A program made the position numbers and the translations under genes. Below the pieces are notes generated by a model that saw only the letters and a list, made by a program, of their open reading frames with translations, made no database searches and was not told the DNA's origin. Shown one piece after another: positions 50,128 to 62,197 of a stretch of 64,000 nucleotides of DNA. Where the stretch lies: positions 9,858,001 to 9,922,000 of the forward strand of contig OZ316891.1 of the NCBI GenBank assembly GCA_973895155.1, given 5' to 3'. This DNA is from Marsupella aquatica. Its lineage: Eukaryota > Marchantiophyta. Numbering within the stretch: the first letter of the stretch is position 1; the number at the start of each line of letters is the position of its first letter.

Positions 50128-50667
50128 GCGCAACTCCCCACACACATACACACACAAGCAGCCTTGACGCATGTCATGTGGATAACCAAGAGCAAAAGCA
50201 GGAAACTTTAGTGCCCTTGAGTTAGTGGACAGAGAAATCTAAATAAAACAAAATGAGGCATAACCACTAAAGCTGGGCCCAGTGAAGCAGCAGCAACTTA
50301 GACAGAACTCAGGGCCTGAAACAAAAGGGCCAGTAACATGCAAGTGTGCCCATAGTTGAAAGTCTGGCACCTTGCTGCAACAACGGAACCCAATTCGGAA
50401 GAGAAAGTTATGCTGTCAGGCTGGGTGGCAATGCTTGATTTCGCCAAGGTGCTGAAATACAACAAAACCACCAGAGAACGAGTGGCTTAGAAACAATGAC
50501 TGGCTATATCGTGCCAGTCAGTGCCAGTAAGGGTGCCTCACTTAAACCTATAAGGTACACTACCAAAAGAGAAACTGGAAAGCAAATCTGCCTAATTGGT
50601 TGAAGTGACAAGCTGTAAAAGTTTTTCAAAGTTGAAGTGTTCACAATCAACTACTGTCTTCCCTTGA

Positions 50668-50690
50668 ACATAGCCATGCCATGGCTATGT
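50668..50690. repeat. 23-bp palindrome
   Basis: ACATAGCCATG (50668-50678), one C, then the exact reverse complement CATGGCTATGT (50680-50690). Confidence 0.85.
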
Positions 50691-50736
50691 GCTTGATAGT
50701 GGAAATTTTTGGGCCCCATGACAAAACAGACATTTT

Positions 50737-50791
50737 AACTCAAACACAATGCCAATTAAACACACTGCCCCGCCTGGGCAGTGTTTGAGTT
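50737..50791. repeat. Nested inverted repeats
   Basis: AACTCAAACAC (50737-50747) pairs exactly with GTGTTTGAGTT (50781-50791). Inside it, ACACTGCCC (50762-50770) pairs with GGGCAGTGT (50776-50784). The two right arms overlap, so the folds are alternatives. Confidence 0.8.
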
Positions 50792-51170
50792 GGACGCAGT
50801 GTGTGCCATTTGACCCTTACTGTTATACATTGAGCACAAAATACACAAAATTCATGAATCATATCACATGTCAACATTCAAACACAACACCCATTTTTGA
50901 ATGCAACTCTTGCAAGTACCAAAAATGACAAGAGATAGTCAAGACTCAAATACAACACCCCATGGCCCCACTATTCAAATACAGTACCGGTTTTGTGTTT
51001 AGAAAAGACTACAGTGATAGATATGGACTTGAGTATGGACAATACTGGGCCTTAGCATCTCCATGCATCTCAGCTAGGCAGCTGAGATTGGCTCAATCTT
51101 GGCTAAACTTGCCGAGATTGCTTACATATCCTTACAAGACAAAGAAATCAACATGTTAAATGAGGGCTCG

Positions 51171-51211
51171 CTATTAGTGTTTTCATTTTGCCAGAGTGAA
51201 AACACTAATAG
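51171..51211. repeat. Hairpin with perfect 15-bp stem
   Basis: CTATTAGTGTTTTCA (51171-51185), an 11-base loop, and TGAAAACACTAATAG (51197-51211). Imperfect pairing extends several bases beyond both arms. It resembles a minimal foldback transposon remnant. Confidence 0.85.
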
Positions 51212-51913
51212 TGAACTCCATTAAAATCATAAACTTAGCAAAGCAAACCGGAACTTAACACACACTCAGATAAGATCATTGTTTAAAATCATTTCTCTCA
51301 CTCATCGGAGACAAGATAGAACTTGGTAGATCCCTATCTCTTGGATAGCAAAGATTAAAACGTTATGAGGGGATCCAAAATAAAATCTAAATTATCCTCC
51401 AGTATAACAAAAACTAAAAGGGGTCCCAACATCATTGAAAATCTAAATAAGGAAAATGGGCCCATGGAATAAGAATACAGGGGAACATCTCAATAAGACA
51501 AAACATGAAAACTGGATTTACCATGCAGTATAGGAGTGTCAATGTCTATCCTGATTAGTGAAGCCCCGAGTCTAAAATAATAAAGATTGCGCTGAACTTT
51601 TGCTTTGACTAGAACAAAATCATTTTTCACATTTGAGTTGATAGCCAGATAGCTAATGCGGTTTATGTGGGAAAAGTGATTTTCTGAGTGGGCCCCCCTT
51701 GCGTATGCAGACAAAGGACTCCGTTAAAAATCTGGGAATTAAAAACTTAGAGAAACGAGAAACTGACAAGGGCCCATCCACCACCTGGGACCTCACATCG
51801 ACAATCCTCTTGGTGATTTTTTCTCTTTTTAATCTTAGATGCTTTATCCATAAGAATGTATAGTCTAGATTTGGAACTGAAGTCCCAGAATCTAAACATT
51901 TGACAAAATGCCC

Positions 51914-52165
51914 GGATAGATCAGCACAACCCAGATGGACTGCAAACAAACCTTTTCTTGTACTCAGATTTGGGTTTGTATTGGGTTTCTAAAAACATCC
52001 ATACATTTATGGTCAAACAGTAACCTGGTCCATCCAAGTTGAAAGGTGGATAGATCAGCACAACCCAGATGGACTGCAAACAAACCTGTTCTTGTAATCA
52101 GACTTCACTTTTTGCTTTGTAAGAAATCCATATATTTATGGTCAAATAGTAACCTGGTCCATCCA
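51914..52165. repeat. Direct repeat, 134-bp period
   Basis: Copies at 51914 and 52048 begin with GGATAGATCAGCACAACCC and end with CAGTAACCTGGTCCATCCA or a close variant. The middle differs by small deletions. Confidence 0.85.
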
Positions 52166-53609
52166 GAGGTTCACCGAGTGGTCAATCCAGGTGTTACTTT
52201 CTCAAGATTTGGACTGGGGCATTATGATGACTGCTCCTCAGGCATTGAAGGGCATTAACAATGTGTTACAAGGATAATATCGGCAATAATAACCACTCAA
52301 AACTCTAGCTAAAGCCATCAAGTAATGGCCCATAATAAGTAAAACCCTAGAAGGGAGTTGAAATGAGAAGGTGATCGAAAATCTGCTTCCTAAGCCCAAA
52401 ACAAATGTAGTGGAAACAAATACACCGGTTGATTGGGTTACTGTAACATTAGGAGGTGGCACACCTGAATTCATATTTCAGTGCACCAAATACACCACAT
52501 TACGATGCAAGGCACTTTTGGACTGTACCCTTTACAGTGTCCACTAGTTCCTACACACAAGCTACGGTCCGATCAACTAAGATCACATCATTGGGGACTC
52601 ATCATATCAAAGAGAACGCGCATCAGAATTTATAAAATCAGAGAAAAACAAATTACAATGAAAGGAAAGAGGAAGAATTTCAAAGAGAATAAACACCTGA
52701 CCAGAAAAAGTCATATCAAAGGAGTCAATCTCGTTCATAAGCCTTTTCATATATTACTTCACCTTCTGACCACCACTTTGGAATTAGAGCCCTTGAAAAG
52801 GATTGGTCACCCTACAAAATAATAGGGAAGCATTAAGCCTCAAAATTTGATCTACCTTAACTACTAGGCTAAGTTAACATTCTTATTATACCCCCAACTT
52901 TAGCAATGCTCCAAAGTCATGTGCGTTAGGGTCTAGAGTCTTCACTCTAGAGACTCAAAACCATAGGCCCTTATCAATGGATCTAGCTCCCTTTTCAGAT
53001 AGACTAATGTAGTGTTTTATAGAACAGTACATAGTAGATAAATAATCATGTAACTATGAAGGGTGGCCTGGAAAAAAATTAAAAAACACTTTCCCACAAC
53101 ACATAGAAAGGTAGTTGTCATTTCGTTTTGGACAAAAAAAGCATCACCCAAAAAGAAGCTTTGGGACGCCTAATAATAGCAAGCGTGGTGACTGACTTCG
53201 AGTGGAGCAGGTCCCCGTCAAGGAGTTCTTCGCCGCGAACAACGGCGGGGTCTACTTTCCTGGCGAAAATGGAAGGCCCAGATATCGTCCCACATTGATG
53301 GCGCCAGCGGAGCCCTCGGATCATTCAGTCATTGCCGGAACGGCCCCGCAGTATCACGGTACGTGGCTCCCTACGATGGTGTACCAACTTTCTGGCTTTT
53401 CGTAGAGGACGGCCTTTTGTTACAATTATTTTATTATTATATGGTACGTTCGGTCGAGAAAGAATGGCGGGACTGGGAAACGACTGGCTGAGAAGGCACG
53501 CACAGAGCAAACAATCATGCAACGAGGTTGGAGATTCTCTGGTCGCTCCTCGAGTCCTGGAGAGCGCGATGCCGTTCTTGTTCGTCAAATTTTCAATTCC
53601 CTTTTGACG

Positions 53610-53870
53610 GCCTGAGGAGCTCTTCGGCATCTCGCAGCGGCGGCAGCGCTCTCTCTCTCAGTCGAACGTCCACTGAGAGAAATTGCTACGGCATTATTTT
53701 TCTGTTGACATGATATTTTGTTTTCGGTTGGCGGCGTTTGAAGGTGTCTGGCATCGTTCTCCTTCGCCAGATTTCAGTCCTCCACGTACCTGCCGCGGCC
53801 TGTATAGCTCTTCAGCATCCCGCCGCAGTCTGTCAGTCGAGCGTCGACTGAGAGGAATTGCTGCGGGATT
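53610..53870. repeat. Diverged tandem duplication upstream of AAH
   Basis: AGCTCTTCGGCATCTCGCAG...GTCGAACGTCCACTGAGAG (about 53617-53690) is echoed by AGCTCTTCAGCATCCCGCCG...GTCGAGCGTCGACTGAGAG (about 53797-53867), roughly 180 bp apart. It lies in the probable promoter or leader of the allantoate amidohydrolase gene. Confidence 0.7.
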
Positions 53871-54019
53871 TGTTGATAGGAGATTATGTTTCTTTTCGCG
53901 GGATTTAAAAGTTCCTAACTGCGGAAGTTGGCTACTTGTAAGAGGTTTCATTTCATTTTGCGGATCGACAACTCGTTGGCCTTGTACACTTCCTTGAAGC
54001 GACCTCGACGAGCCGGAAA

Positions 54020-57000
54020 ATGGCAAAAACGGCTATCTCCCAATTTCTCCCGCAGGTTCTTTTATGCGCGGTATTGCTGGAGCAGTTTCGGTCGGCGTTA
54101 GCCTTCCCGTTGCACGCAGAAGAATGTACAGTACATCCTTTCAGAAGTCTGTCTGGCTTTGCCGTTTTTGTCGCAGTGGTAGACACACAAAATTTGGAGG
54201 GGAATTACTAAGAAAGATGATTCTATACTCGTTCGTTTTGGAGATGAAAGCCAAGGGCAATGGCATGGGCAGGTCAACAGTCTATCTGGCTTCGCCGTCT
54301 TCGGTCACAGTGATGGACACAGAAGGATTTTGGAAGGAATTGCTAAGGAACATGTATCCCTTCTCGTTCGTTTTGTAGATGAAAGCCACGGGCAATGGCA
54401 CGGGCAGGTCAACAGTCTCATCAATGAACAGTTCACCTACGTGCTGAAAGACGAAGTCGTGCAGAGACTGAACGAGTTGGGACGAGTAAGTTTTTTGCAT
54501 CCTACTTTCAATAATCTTGCCAATTGTGTGACTACATTTGGCCTTTGGTTTCGGATTTGATAGTCCCGCGACGAGTGAGTTTTTGCATCCTGCTTTCAAT
54601 AATCTTGCCAATTGCGTGACCACTTTTGGCCTTTCGTTTCGGATTTTTATGATAGTCCCGCGAGATGATTTTCTGGTACTATACAGTAGCATCAGAAGAG
54701 GACTTCGATGCTGGTCATCGAACTGTCAGTCGCGAGAAAGGCGCAATTCACTGTTGGTAGCTCTCATAATTTGGATTTAAAGGGGAGATTGTGCCGTTCT
54801 TGATTACAATCTTAGGCTGCAACTAGTGCGACCAGGGTCTACTGGCAATTGTGACTAACCGTAGCGAGCCGATGGCCGTGGTACGCAGGTCAGTGACGCG
54901 GAGGAGTTTCTGCAAAGGACATTCATGAGTCCAGCAGGTGTACGGGCAGGGAACCTAATACGAACGTGGATGACTGACGCCGGCTTGTTTACGTAAGAGT
55001 TTTACGTTCATTTTTCCATTTTGCGCAACTGCACCCCCGGATGATGTTTTGATCTGTTCTTCTACGATCAGTCGTGTGAAGAATGTTGGGCCGCCGCATC
55101 ACACTATAAAATGGAAGGGCTGTCGTTCACTGAACGAACCCTGACTTTTTAGAGTCGGTATCTTTATAAAAAGCAGGGTTCTCTATACTACTAGTGTTCA
55201 TTTTTTCAATAGGTGCTGCTTGCGCAGATAATGTTCCGGGCTTCCGGCGGTCATGCACGAGTGGCGAATTCTCCTTTGCAACGTCTGCAAAGGTCTCATA
55301 CGCATGCTATAGTAGGGGAAGTGCACACGCTAGATTCTTTCCATTATTCTCAGATTCTAAAATATTATGAAAATATTAATCCGACGGCTTCGAACTCAAC
55401 ATTCCTGATCAGCGGGATATCTCGGTTGTTAGGAAGAATGATCGGGATAGATTTCACTGGCAATACCTGGTTGATGCGTTTCTTAACTAAACGTTTCGAG
55501 CAGAATCTCTGTTTCGTTCATCGTCTATCCAGTTTTATGTCGGTTCCTTGCCAATTACGCTTGTCTATTAAGGATCTCAAATGTGAAAAATGTGAATAGC
55601 ATAGATTTCTCAAAATGTCCGGGAATAATCAAGTGCGTTCTTTCATGGACTTCCAGATGGATTGATGATATGGGAAACGTCCATGGCCGATTCGATGGTC
55701 GTAATCCGTCCGCTCCAGCGTTGCTTATTGGTTCTCATTTTGTGAGTGACCTGGGGGATGATACCCATCCCATGATACCCAGTGCTGGACCTTACTGCAA
55801 AACTGCAAAATGCTTCGAGACACATATCGTAGCTCGTGCAATGCGACGTGATGTCTTTAGTCCTCGAAAGAATCAGCGTTATTGCGATGTAGATGTCCAG
55901 ATTAATTTTATATTGTGGAGCTTCTGTGGCCCGCTATATTCCATCTAGATTAAAGGACATTTTGTTGTGGAAACCATTCGAGTATGTTGGTACGTGCAAT
56001 TTGGATGGATGGATTTCTAGTCAAGCTGGTTAAATATGGCAGGAATGTAAACAGAGTAAGGATAGGCCGAAGCACGCATGAGTCAAGAGTAACGAAGAGA
56101 ATAGCTTAACATCATCAGTCAGTGTTTCATACTTGGAGCTGACTTTGTCAGATTGAGTCGTCAAGGGCTGCAATCTGAGTCTTACTAGAGCTCGTGTATG
56201 GTTGGGTTTGACAGGATACTGTAACCGACGCGGGACAATATGATGGAGCCTTGGGTGTACTTACTGCGATCGCTTCTGTGAAAGCTCTTCATAGAAGTGG
56301 CAGACTCTTTGACTTCCATCGACCGATTGAGGTAGAGCGTGACTAAAGGATATTTGAAATGTTGTGAATCAGCTTAGATTTCGAGAGTATGTGAACCATC
56401 AAGATTTGCTGCACCTTTCCGTTAGATGTTACCTACATCGAACTCTTACGACCAGATCTTGTGTGAATTGTACTAGGTCATAGCATTCAGCGACGAAGAG
56501 GGAGTTCGCTTCCAGTCCACCTTTTTGGGGAGTGGAGCCATCGCTGGAATTTTGTCCCCCAACGTGCTCCAAGCTAGGGATAAAAGGTATTTTTAGTCAG
56601 GTTCGACGAAGAACGAATTGCTCAAATTCCATTTTCATACCCTACAAAGATCTCTGCCTGTCTTGGAATCCCTATGCAGTGCCGTGGCCCTTAGATTCCC
56701 TTATCTTTAACTCAAATTGAAGCGGAATGGCATGTGGAGAATTGATTATGAACTAATTCTCATTTCGACACCGTACTTTGAAATGTCTCATTGCAGCGGT
56801 GTGACAGTACAGGAAGCTTTGCAGAGCACATTTCTTCCGGGAACGCCAGCGAGCTTATCCGCCTTGAAATATGAGCGCGATTCTGTTTGGGGTTACTTGG
56901 AGGTAATTATTCGGCCAAGTGCGTGGGAAATTGGTTTATTACGAGCTCGGGCGTTTTTCAGAGCGGTCGTCTTTAATCGCGACGGCAGCGTGTACAGTGA

Positions 57001-60000
57001 ACACAAGAGGTCTTATTGGTTGCATTATCATTTACATTATTCACCTGTTCGGATCAAATTTCTCCTCAGGTTTAGCAGTCTATATAGGATTGAATCACAC
57101 ACATCTCTGAGAAAGTTATTGTGCGACGCATTATTGTTTCTAGAGAGCATTAATTTAAACAGCTTCATTTAGTCCTTCCTAGTCAAATGTTAATCACCAC
57201 TTCGCTCAAACCACGCTAGAGAAGAGAACGCAGGATGATGCCATGCAGAGAAGAGTGGGTTTGACAGGGATGTTTGTTCCAGACCGAGCACCTCAATCAC
57301 AAACAAAATGGTATTTCTCTGGCTCCTAATTGTTAGGTGTACGATACAGGTTCACATTGAGCAAGGTCCGGTGTTGGAAAGCAAAGGCTTGCCATTGGGA
57401 GTTGTGGATGCGATTGCAGGACAAACCCGTCTTAGAGTAAGTCCATTCCGCGTAGTTTTACCATATCCACTCCGCACACTTCTGGCAGATTTTAAAGTCT
57501 TGGCAGTTCATGGAGATTCAATAGTCTAACCTCCAGCTCAGCTCTCCACTGAATTGCTCGTCTCTTCTGTGTTACGCAATACAATGGAAGTGAAGATAGT
57601 TCTCACTCGTTTTTACTTTTAGATGAATATGAGCGTCATACCTGACTGAAGCAGAAATTTCGTGCGTACTTCAATTCGAAGATGTCTGTAAACTGTGCTG
57701 AGTTGGAGGGGCGAGGGCAGACTATCCCCATTGGGACTGTGTCTGGTATGCTGCCGATCGATTCTTCTGTTTCGAGAAGTTCAGAATAAATGTGAACCCT
57801 CTGTGCAGGTTAGCATGCAAGGAGCTGTAGGTCATGCGGGCACAGTACCGATGACTATGCGCCGAGACCCAATGCCTGCAGCCGCATTAGCTATTGTGGC
57901 TATCGACGAGCTTTGCATGCATCCAGACGATACTCTTAGCAAAGAAACGACATCCAAAGGAAACTCTCTCGTTTGCACAGTTGGGGAGATTACAGCATGG
58001 CCGGGGGCAAGCAACGTAATTGCTGGAGAGGTGGGCGCAAACTTCTCTTGACAAGATTCTGACAAGTCTTCTCCTTAGTCTCCGTGAATGTATTATTGCT
58101 ATTATACCTCGACGACAGTAGCGAATTGGATTGTGATACAGAGGGCAGCTTGGTCCACTTGCATAATCATGCCAGAATACTGTCGGAAAAACTCGGAGGG
58201 TGAGACTATACTGCAAATTTGTATGAGGACAACTTTCAGCTTGTCCTATGGATGAGAAGATTTTGTCTCGACAGACGCTATAATCTGATCTCATGTCTGT
58301 CAATCTGTTACTTAGGAAAGCACAGAAGAGTGTTAACTGGGGACTAAATGCTCAGTGTGGTGATCTTGTTAAACTGGATGTAGGTTGTTTTCAGTGTGGA
58401 TGTGCGGGCTAAATCTGATCAATTGCGAGAGGCTGCTGTATCGGCGATGGAGAACGCTATCAACGACATCTGCAAAGATCGAGCAATTACATGCGACATC
58501 GAGCACAAGGTAAAAATGCTGCAGTGTTAATCATTATCCTTGTTTTCAGTCTCTTCACATCTGCCTCGTTCCCCGGCTAGTTGCAGTGTAGTGCGTACGT
58601 AATGTTGATTGGGCAGCAGCTAACATGCGCACTTTACTGCAGCACGAGGCAAAGACCGTCCTATGTGATTCAATTCTGACAGAAAAAGTACGCGCAGCTG
58701 CAAGCTTTGCTACCAATGATCTGTTTGGGTTGTTAAAGGACAATCTATCTATACCTTCAATATCGAGTGGAGCAGGGCACGATGCATTGGCCATGGCGCA
58801 ACTTACAAGGGTAAAACTCTAATCCTGACACGATTTTCAGCCTTGGTTTGAGAGACGTCCTATGATTAGAAAACTGTGATGGTGTGTGTGCTGTGAAGTC
58901 CAATCTTTTCTTCTCTGCAGCAGGACAATGATAATTTCTTCAGGCCATCTTTGCAACGTAAGCATAACCTAAATAGTTGGAAACACTTCAATTGCTCATA
59001 TAATCAGGGTCATAACGTAGAATCGAAGGAAGGTAATAGATCGTCTGAATCTTTGTCGGTGACTTTTGTAGCTTTTTCCTCTTCAATTTCACTTTTCCAT
59101 TTGGTTTCACACATTGGTATGCGATAGGCTCGATTTTTATTTGGCATCTGCCTCGTCATTTTATCTCATTCTCACAAACATTTCACGAAGAAAAAACGTT
59201 CCTAAGCTAGGTAGATATTAGATTTCAACATTCTGCCATTTTGGCATCGCTGCATGAAGGTAAGAGTCCTAAGATGGTCCAAGCGGAAACCCGTCTCACT
59301 TTCGAATTGCGATAGGGGAAGAATTTTCAGGTGGACATGTTGCGGAATCCAATGCATTTGCATTTGCCTTGAGGAATATCCCGTATTCTTTAATTTCCCA
59401 AGTTGTTTGAAATCTTGACCCAAATTTCTTGGAATGACCTAGCTTAAAAATTTAATCCGTCGTGAAAAAGTCCGCGACCCGTGCATGTACCCGGCTGCGT
59501 TTTCTCCTTGCACTCTCTGCGACGAGCCATATATCGGTGCTTCAAAATTCGATCTTTTATTTTACCGTATCAAGTTTTTCTTGTTTTTCTTGATGTAATG
59601 TTCTGGGATCTGAAGAAGGAATCCCATGTGATGATATGTCGTTTCGAAAGCTACATGATCAGGGTTCACGTAGCATTTCCGGGTTGGACCATCATCAGGA
59701 ACCCATCCACTCATGTTCTTGAAGTCTGATCGATAGAGAGTAGACGTCGGGGGAATTTTCTTCGTGAGCTTTGTCGATATTCTTTGGCGGTGAAGGAGCT
59801 TAATCTCGGCATAGTCCTCAGGTTTAGGAACCATGAAATCCGCATCGTAGGTTGTTGTGAAACGCCCATGTCCTCTCTTGGCTGGAGGCAGTTTGGGAGG
59901 GGTTGCGAATGGTGTGGGCCACTTCTCTTTCGGTGGAATTAGAGACTTTCCTCCGACTCCTGGCATGATTGTGGTTATGAATGGGATGAGGAATTAATCT

Positions 60001-60705
60001 CAAGCTTCTTTTCGTAATTGCAATCCTTCTGACCCTTGTGGTACATCTGAAGGAAATTTCCCGTGTCCTTTTCCTGAACTTCCTAAACCTTGTGATGCGA
60101 CTCTCCAGATCTTGCCCCGAGTTTAAGATTGCTCTGTTTCTGTGCAGAACCAGTATGCTGTGTAGCATCACTTACCCTAAAACTAGCCCGTTCCTGGTCC
60201 AGAGTCAGATCTGTTTATTACAGTTTCCTGTTTGGAGTCCGAATTAACTAAGCAACCATCGACTGTACCTACTTTTAAAGATTGAGACTGGTAGGGAAAA
60301 GCTGGGTTTGACTTTGAGTTTGTCCAGAATGGACAGGGGGATTTGATGACGCTACTCGATTTCTTGCGGTTGTTTTTTCACGCACCCCAGGCAAAGGGAT
60401 GTGGTTGTCATTTGGAGAGCAGCAATACCATAACTGTTGTTTCTCGCTACCACCAGCTCTAAATTGTTTTGATTCTTGTCGTACTTATGTTTAAAATTAT
60501 GTTGAATTGTGTCTTTGTCCAGGTAGGAATGATGTTTGTTCGTTGTGCTGGAGGATTAAGCCACTCCCCCCATGAAGATGTGCTCGAGGACGACGTATGG
60601 GCGGCAGGCTTAGCACTCCATTCTTTCCTACTCCAGGAGCTCGAGTCAGATGTGTTGACAGTGGAGGACAGTATACATGCGTTTCATCATCATCAGACTG
60701 TGTGA
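54020..60705 (+). CDS. AAH: Allantoate amidohydrolase (ureide catabolism)
   Basis: Manganese-dependent M20-family enzyme of the ER that splits allantoate to ureidoglycine, CO2 and ammonia in purine breakdown. Secure exons: 54889-54992, 55657-55741, 56215-56331, 56477-56586, 56797-56902, 57350-57436, 57809-58030, 58384-58509, 58643-58810, 60523-60705. All phases match. Upstream, an exon ending at 54485 (LEGIAKEHVSLLVRF...LNELGR) joins in phase. Metal ligands are visible in LLIGSHFDTV, GQYDGALG, FSDEEGVRF and LSHSPHED; RTFMSPAGVRAGN and IEQGPVLE are family blocks. The ATG at 54020 gives a signal-peptide-like start, but its frame stops at 54211, so it must be spliced on. I provisionally use 54020-54130 joined to 54273-54485 (about 543 residues). 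Tandem duplications make this end uncertain and it may be damaged. Confidence 0.9.
54146..54412. repeat. 133-bp tandem duplication within the AAH N-terminal coding region
   Basis: Copy 1 (54146-54278) and copy 2 (54279 to about 54412) both run from AGTCTrTCTGGCTT to GGGCAGGTCAACAG. The period is not a multiple of three. Copy 2 reads cleanly in the AAH frame (GHSDGHRRILEGIAKEH). Copy 1 has small indels and a TAG at 54180-54182 in that frame. The second copies of RILEGIA and ILVRF are therefore read only with a frame break. Confidence 0.85.
54482..54665. repeat. 89-bp tandem duplication that copies a splice donor
   Basis: Copy 1 starts at 54482 and copy 2 at 54571. Both begin ACGAGTrAGTTTTTTGCATC (one T fewer in copy 2). 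The AAH exon ends CGA|GTAAGT at 54485, and the second copy presents CGA|GTGAGT at 54574. Both lie before the acceptor at 54888. Confidence 0.85.
59562..59966 (-). CDS. Small conserved-looking protein nested in AAH intron
   Basis: A 134-residue single-exon frame on the strand opposite AAH, entirely inside its 1.7-kb last intron (58811-60522). Composition looks like a real protein: Lys/Pro-rich, no membrane segment, no signal peptide. Two spaced motifs of the type T-T-Y-x-x-D-F (TTTYDADF and STLYRSDF, about 45 residues apart), a GWVPDDGPTRK block and a TTYHHMG block are seen. Short TxYxxDF-like motifs occur in axonemal microtubule inner proteins, which would suit a plant with flagellate sperm, but I recognise no specific family and this is only a guess. 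The start ATG at 59966 is the first in frame, and introns further upstream cannot be excluded. Confidence 0.55.
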   Translation of the reverse strand: MPGVGGKSLIPPKEKWPTPFATPPKLPPAKRGHGRFTTTYDADFMVPKPEDYAEIKLLHRQRISTKLTKKIPPTSTLYRSDFKNMSGWVPDDGPTRKCYVNPDHVAFETTYHHMGFLLQIPEHYIKKNKKNLIR

Positions 60706-61096
60706 AAGTAACAATTGAATATCTCACGTTGCTGATCTTCGAACTCGGAGATGAGTGTTTCCTCTGCCTCTACCTACACATCTTCATACCGTATGTGTCT
60801 TTGCATATTGGCTTCACCGAATCCTGCTGCGGTGACATTTAATGCCAAAATCGCGAGCAATAACGTGTCTTGACCGCCGTGCCAGGACTACTAATATGCT
60901 AATCTGCTAAGACAGAGGAGGCGCGGGGGACCGTGTTATTCACGATAGGGACATTGAATGCACCATATGTGATAGTACGGTGTGAGTTGACTGAGATTGG
61001 ATGTTGATCGTGATCTAGGGCACGTTTGGCTCCATGTCCGAAAAATACCGGAAGAGAAATGTATGTGGAGACGAGCACCTTTGAAATCAGTTCAAT

Positions 61097-61423
61097 TCCA
61101 ATTTCTTTTGACCAGCCACGCCAAAAAAATTGTGTAATAGGGAGAAACTAAACGGAGATCATAGTTTGATCAATCAGCTCTTAATTGTTGGTACTTGTGA
61201 TCCATTCCAATGTCTTCTAACCAGCCACGCCAAAAAGTTTGTATAATAGGGAGAAACTAAATGGAGATCATATTTTGATCAATCAGCTCTTAATTGTTGG
61301 TACTTGTGATCCATTCCAATGTCTTCTAACCAGCCACCCCAAAAAGTTTGTATAATAGGGAGAAACTAAATGGAGATCATATTTTGATCAATCAGCTCTT
61401 AATTGTTGGTACTTGTGATCCAA
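61097..61423. repeat. 109-bp tandem repeat, three copies
   Basis: Units carry CCAGCCACsCCAAAAA at 61112, 61221 and 61330, followed by TAATAGGGAGAAACTAAA and TCAATCAGCTCTTAATTG. The second and third copies are almost identical and the first is slightly diverged, so the array grew recently. Confidence 0.92.
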
Positions 61424-61959
61424 AGTGCTTGTTCTTCGCAGTCGAGGTTGTAACAATGTCTTTCATGCATGAAATCAGTGTGTTGATACACTCCCCTAGA
61501 TGTAGCAAGCTGGTGTACTCATTTAGTGGAGGTTTGATGAGATGCAGTCCGTGGCATTCTTTTCAACAAACTCAGACCATGGGAACTCCACTACAGTATT
61601 CCTGATCGCCCCCAAAATTTAATGCTCGTACCCTAAACTCATTCGTCCAATCCGAGTCCTCTATGCAGAACGACGGTCCACCTGGACAGTCTTTAGCCCC
61701 AACGGTACAGTCATGAGCGCTCAACGCTCAACTCCCTCCATGACGACTTTGCCCAAATCCAGGGAGGACGGGGCAAAGGGGGCAGGTACAGTCCTTGGAG
61801 GAAGCAGGTACAGTTCAGTTACAACTCTCTAGGTGCACACTCCTTTGCAGAAGCCTCCGGTGTGCATTTAAATGAGGGTTTAACCATTTAGAATTTGCAT
61901 TTATCTGTTGCTATTGGCCCTCTGTCACTAGACACACTCTCGACTTCACTCCTAAAATT

Positions 61960-62060
61960 GTACATCCCTGCCCGAGACATGATCCCTACCTCATAAGTGC
62001 AGTTTTATTGTACTCTAAAGTGACTTACACTTATTAATAATTGTCACTGGAAGTAAGTGC
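61960..62060. repeat. Dispersed repeat, inverted copy of 35.5-35.6 kb
   Basis: TACATCCCTGCCCGAGACAT and ATCCCTACCTCATAAGTGCA, followed by CTTACACTTATTAATAA, are the reverse-complement match of the 35520-35640 element. Confidence 0.7.
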
Positions 62061-62197
62061 ATAAACCAGCAAATTTTTTGGTGGCCGAAATTTACCAGAT
62101 CCCACCTAACTGATAGGTCTTGGCTAGTTTTGGCAAAACCGTTCCTGGCCTTTTGTCTTGGATCCCCCATGCCGCAGACCAATATGATGGCTATGCT

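Larger units (their letters stand above)
48325..53200. other. Repeat-rich spacer between CBL and AAH
   Basis: Nearly 5 kb without a supported gene. Open frames (the longest 113 codons at 52481-52822) show no family resemblance. The stretch carries tandem duplications, a poly-C tract and a group of perfect inverted repeats, listed separately. Confidence 0.55.

Noticed and set aside
49980-50225. Open frames through the poly-C and CA tract
   Set aside because: Products are homopolymeric proline or glycine runs caused by simple sequence.
59824-60171. 115-codon minus-strand frame overlapping the nested gene
   Set aside because: Different frame from the more protein-like 134-codon frame; Arg/His-rich shadow.
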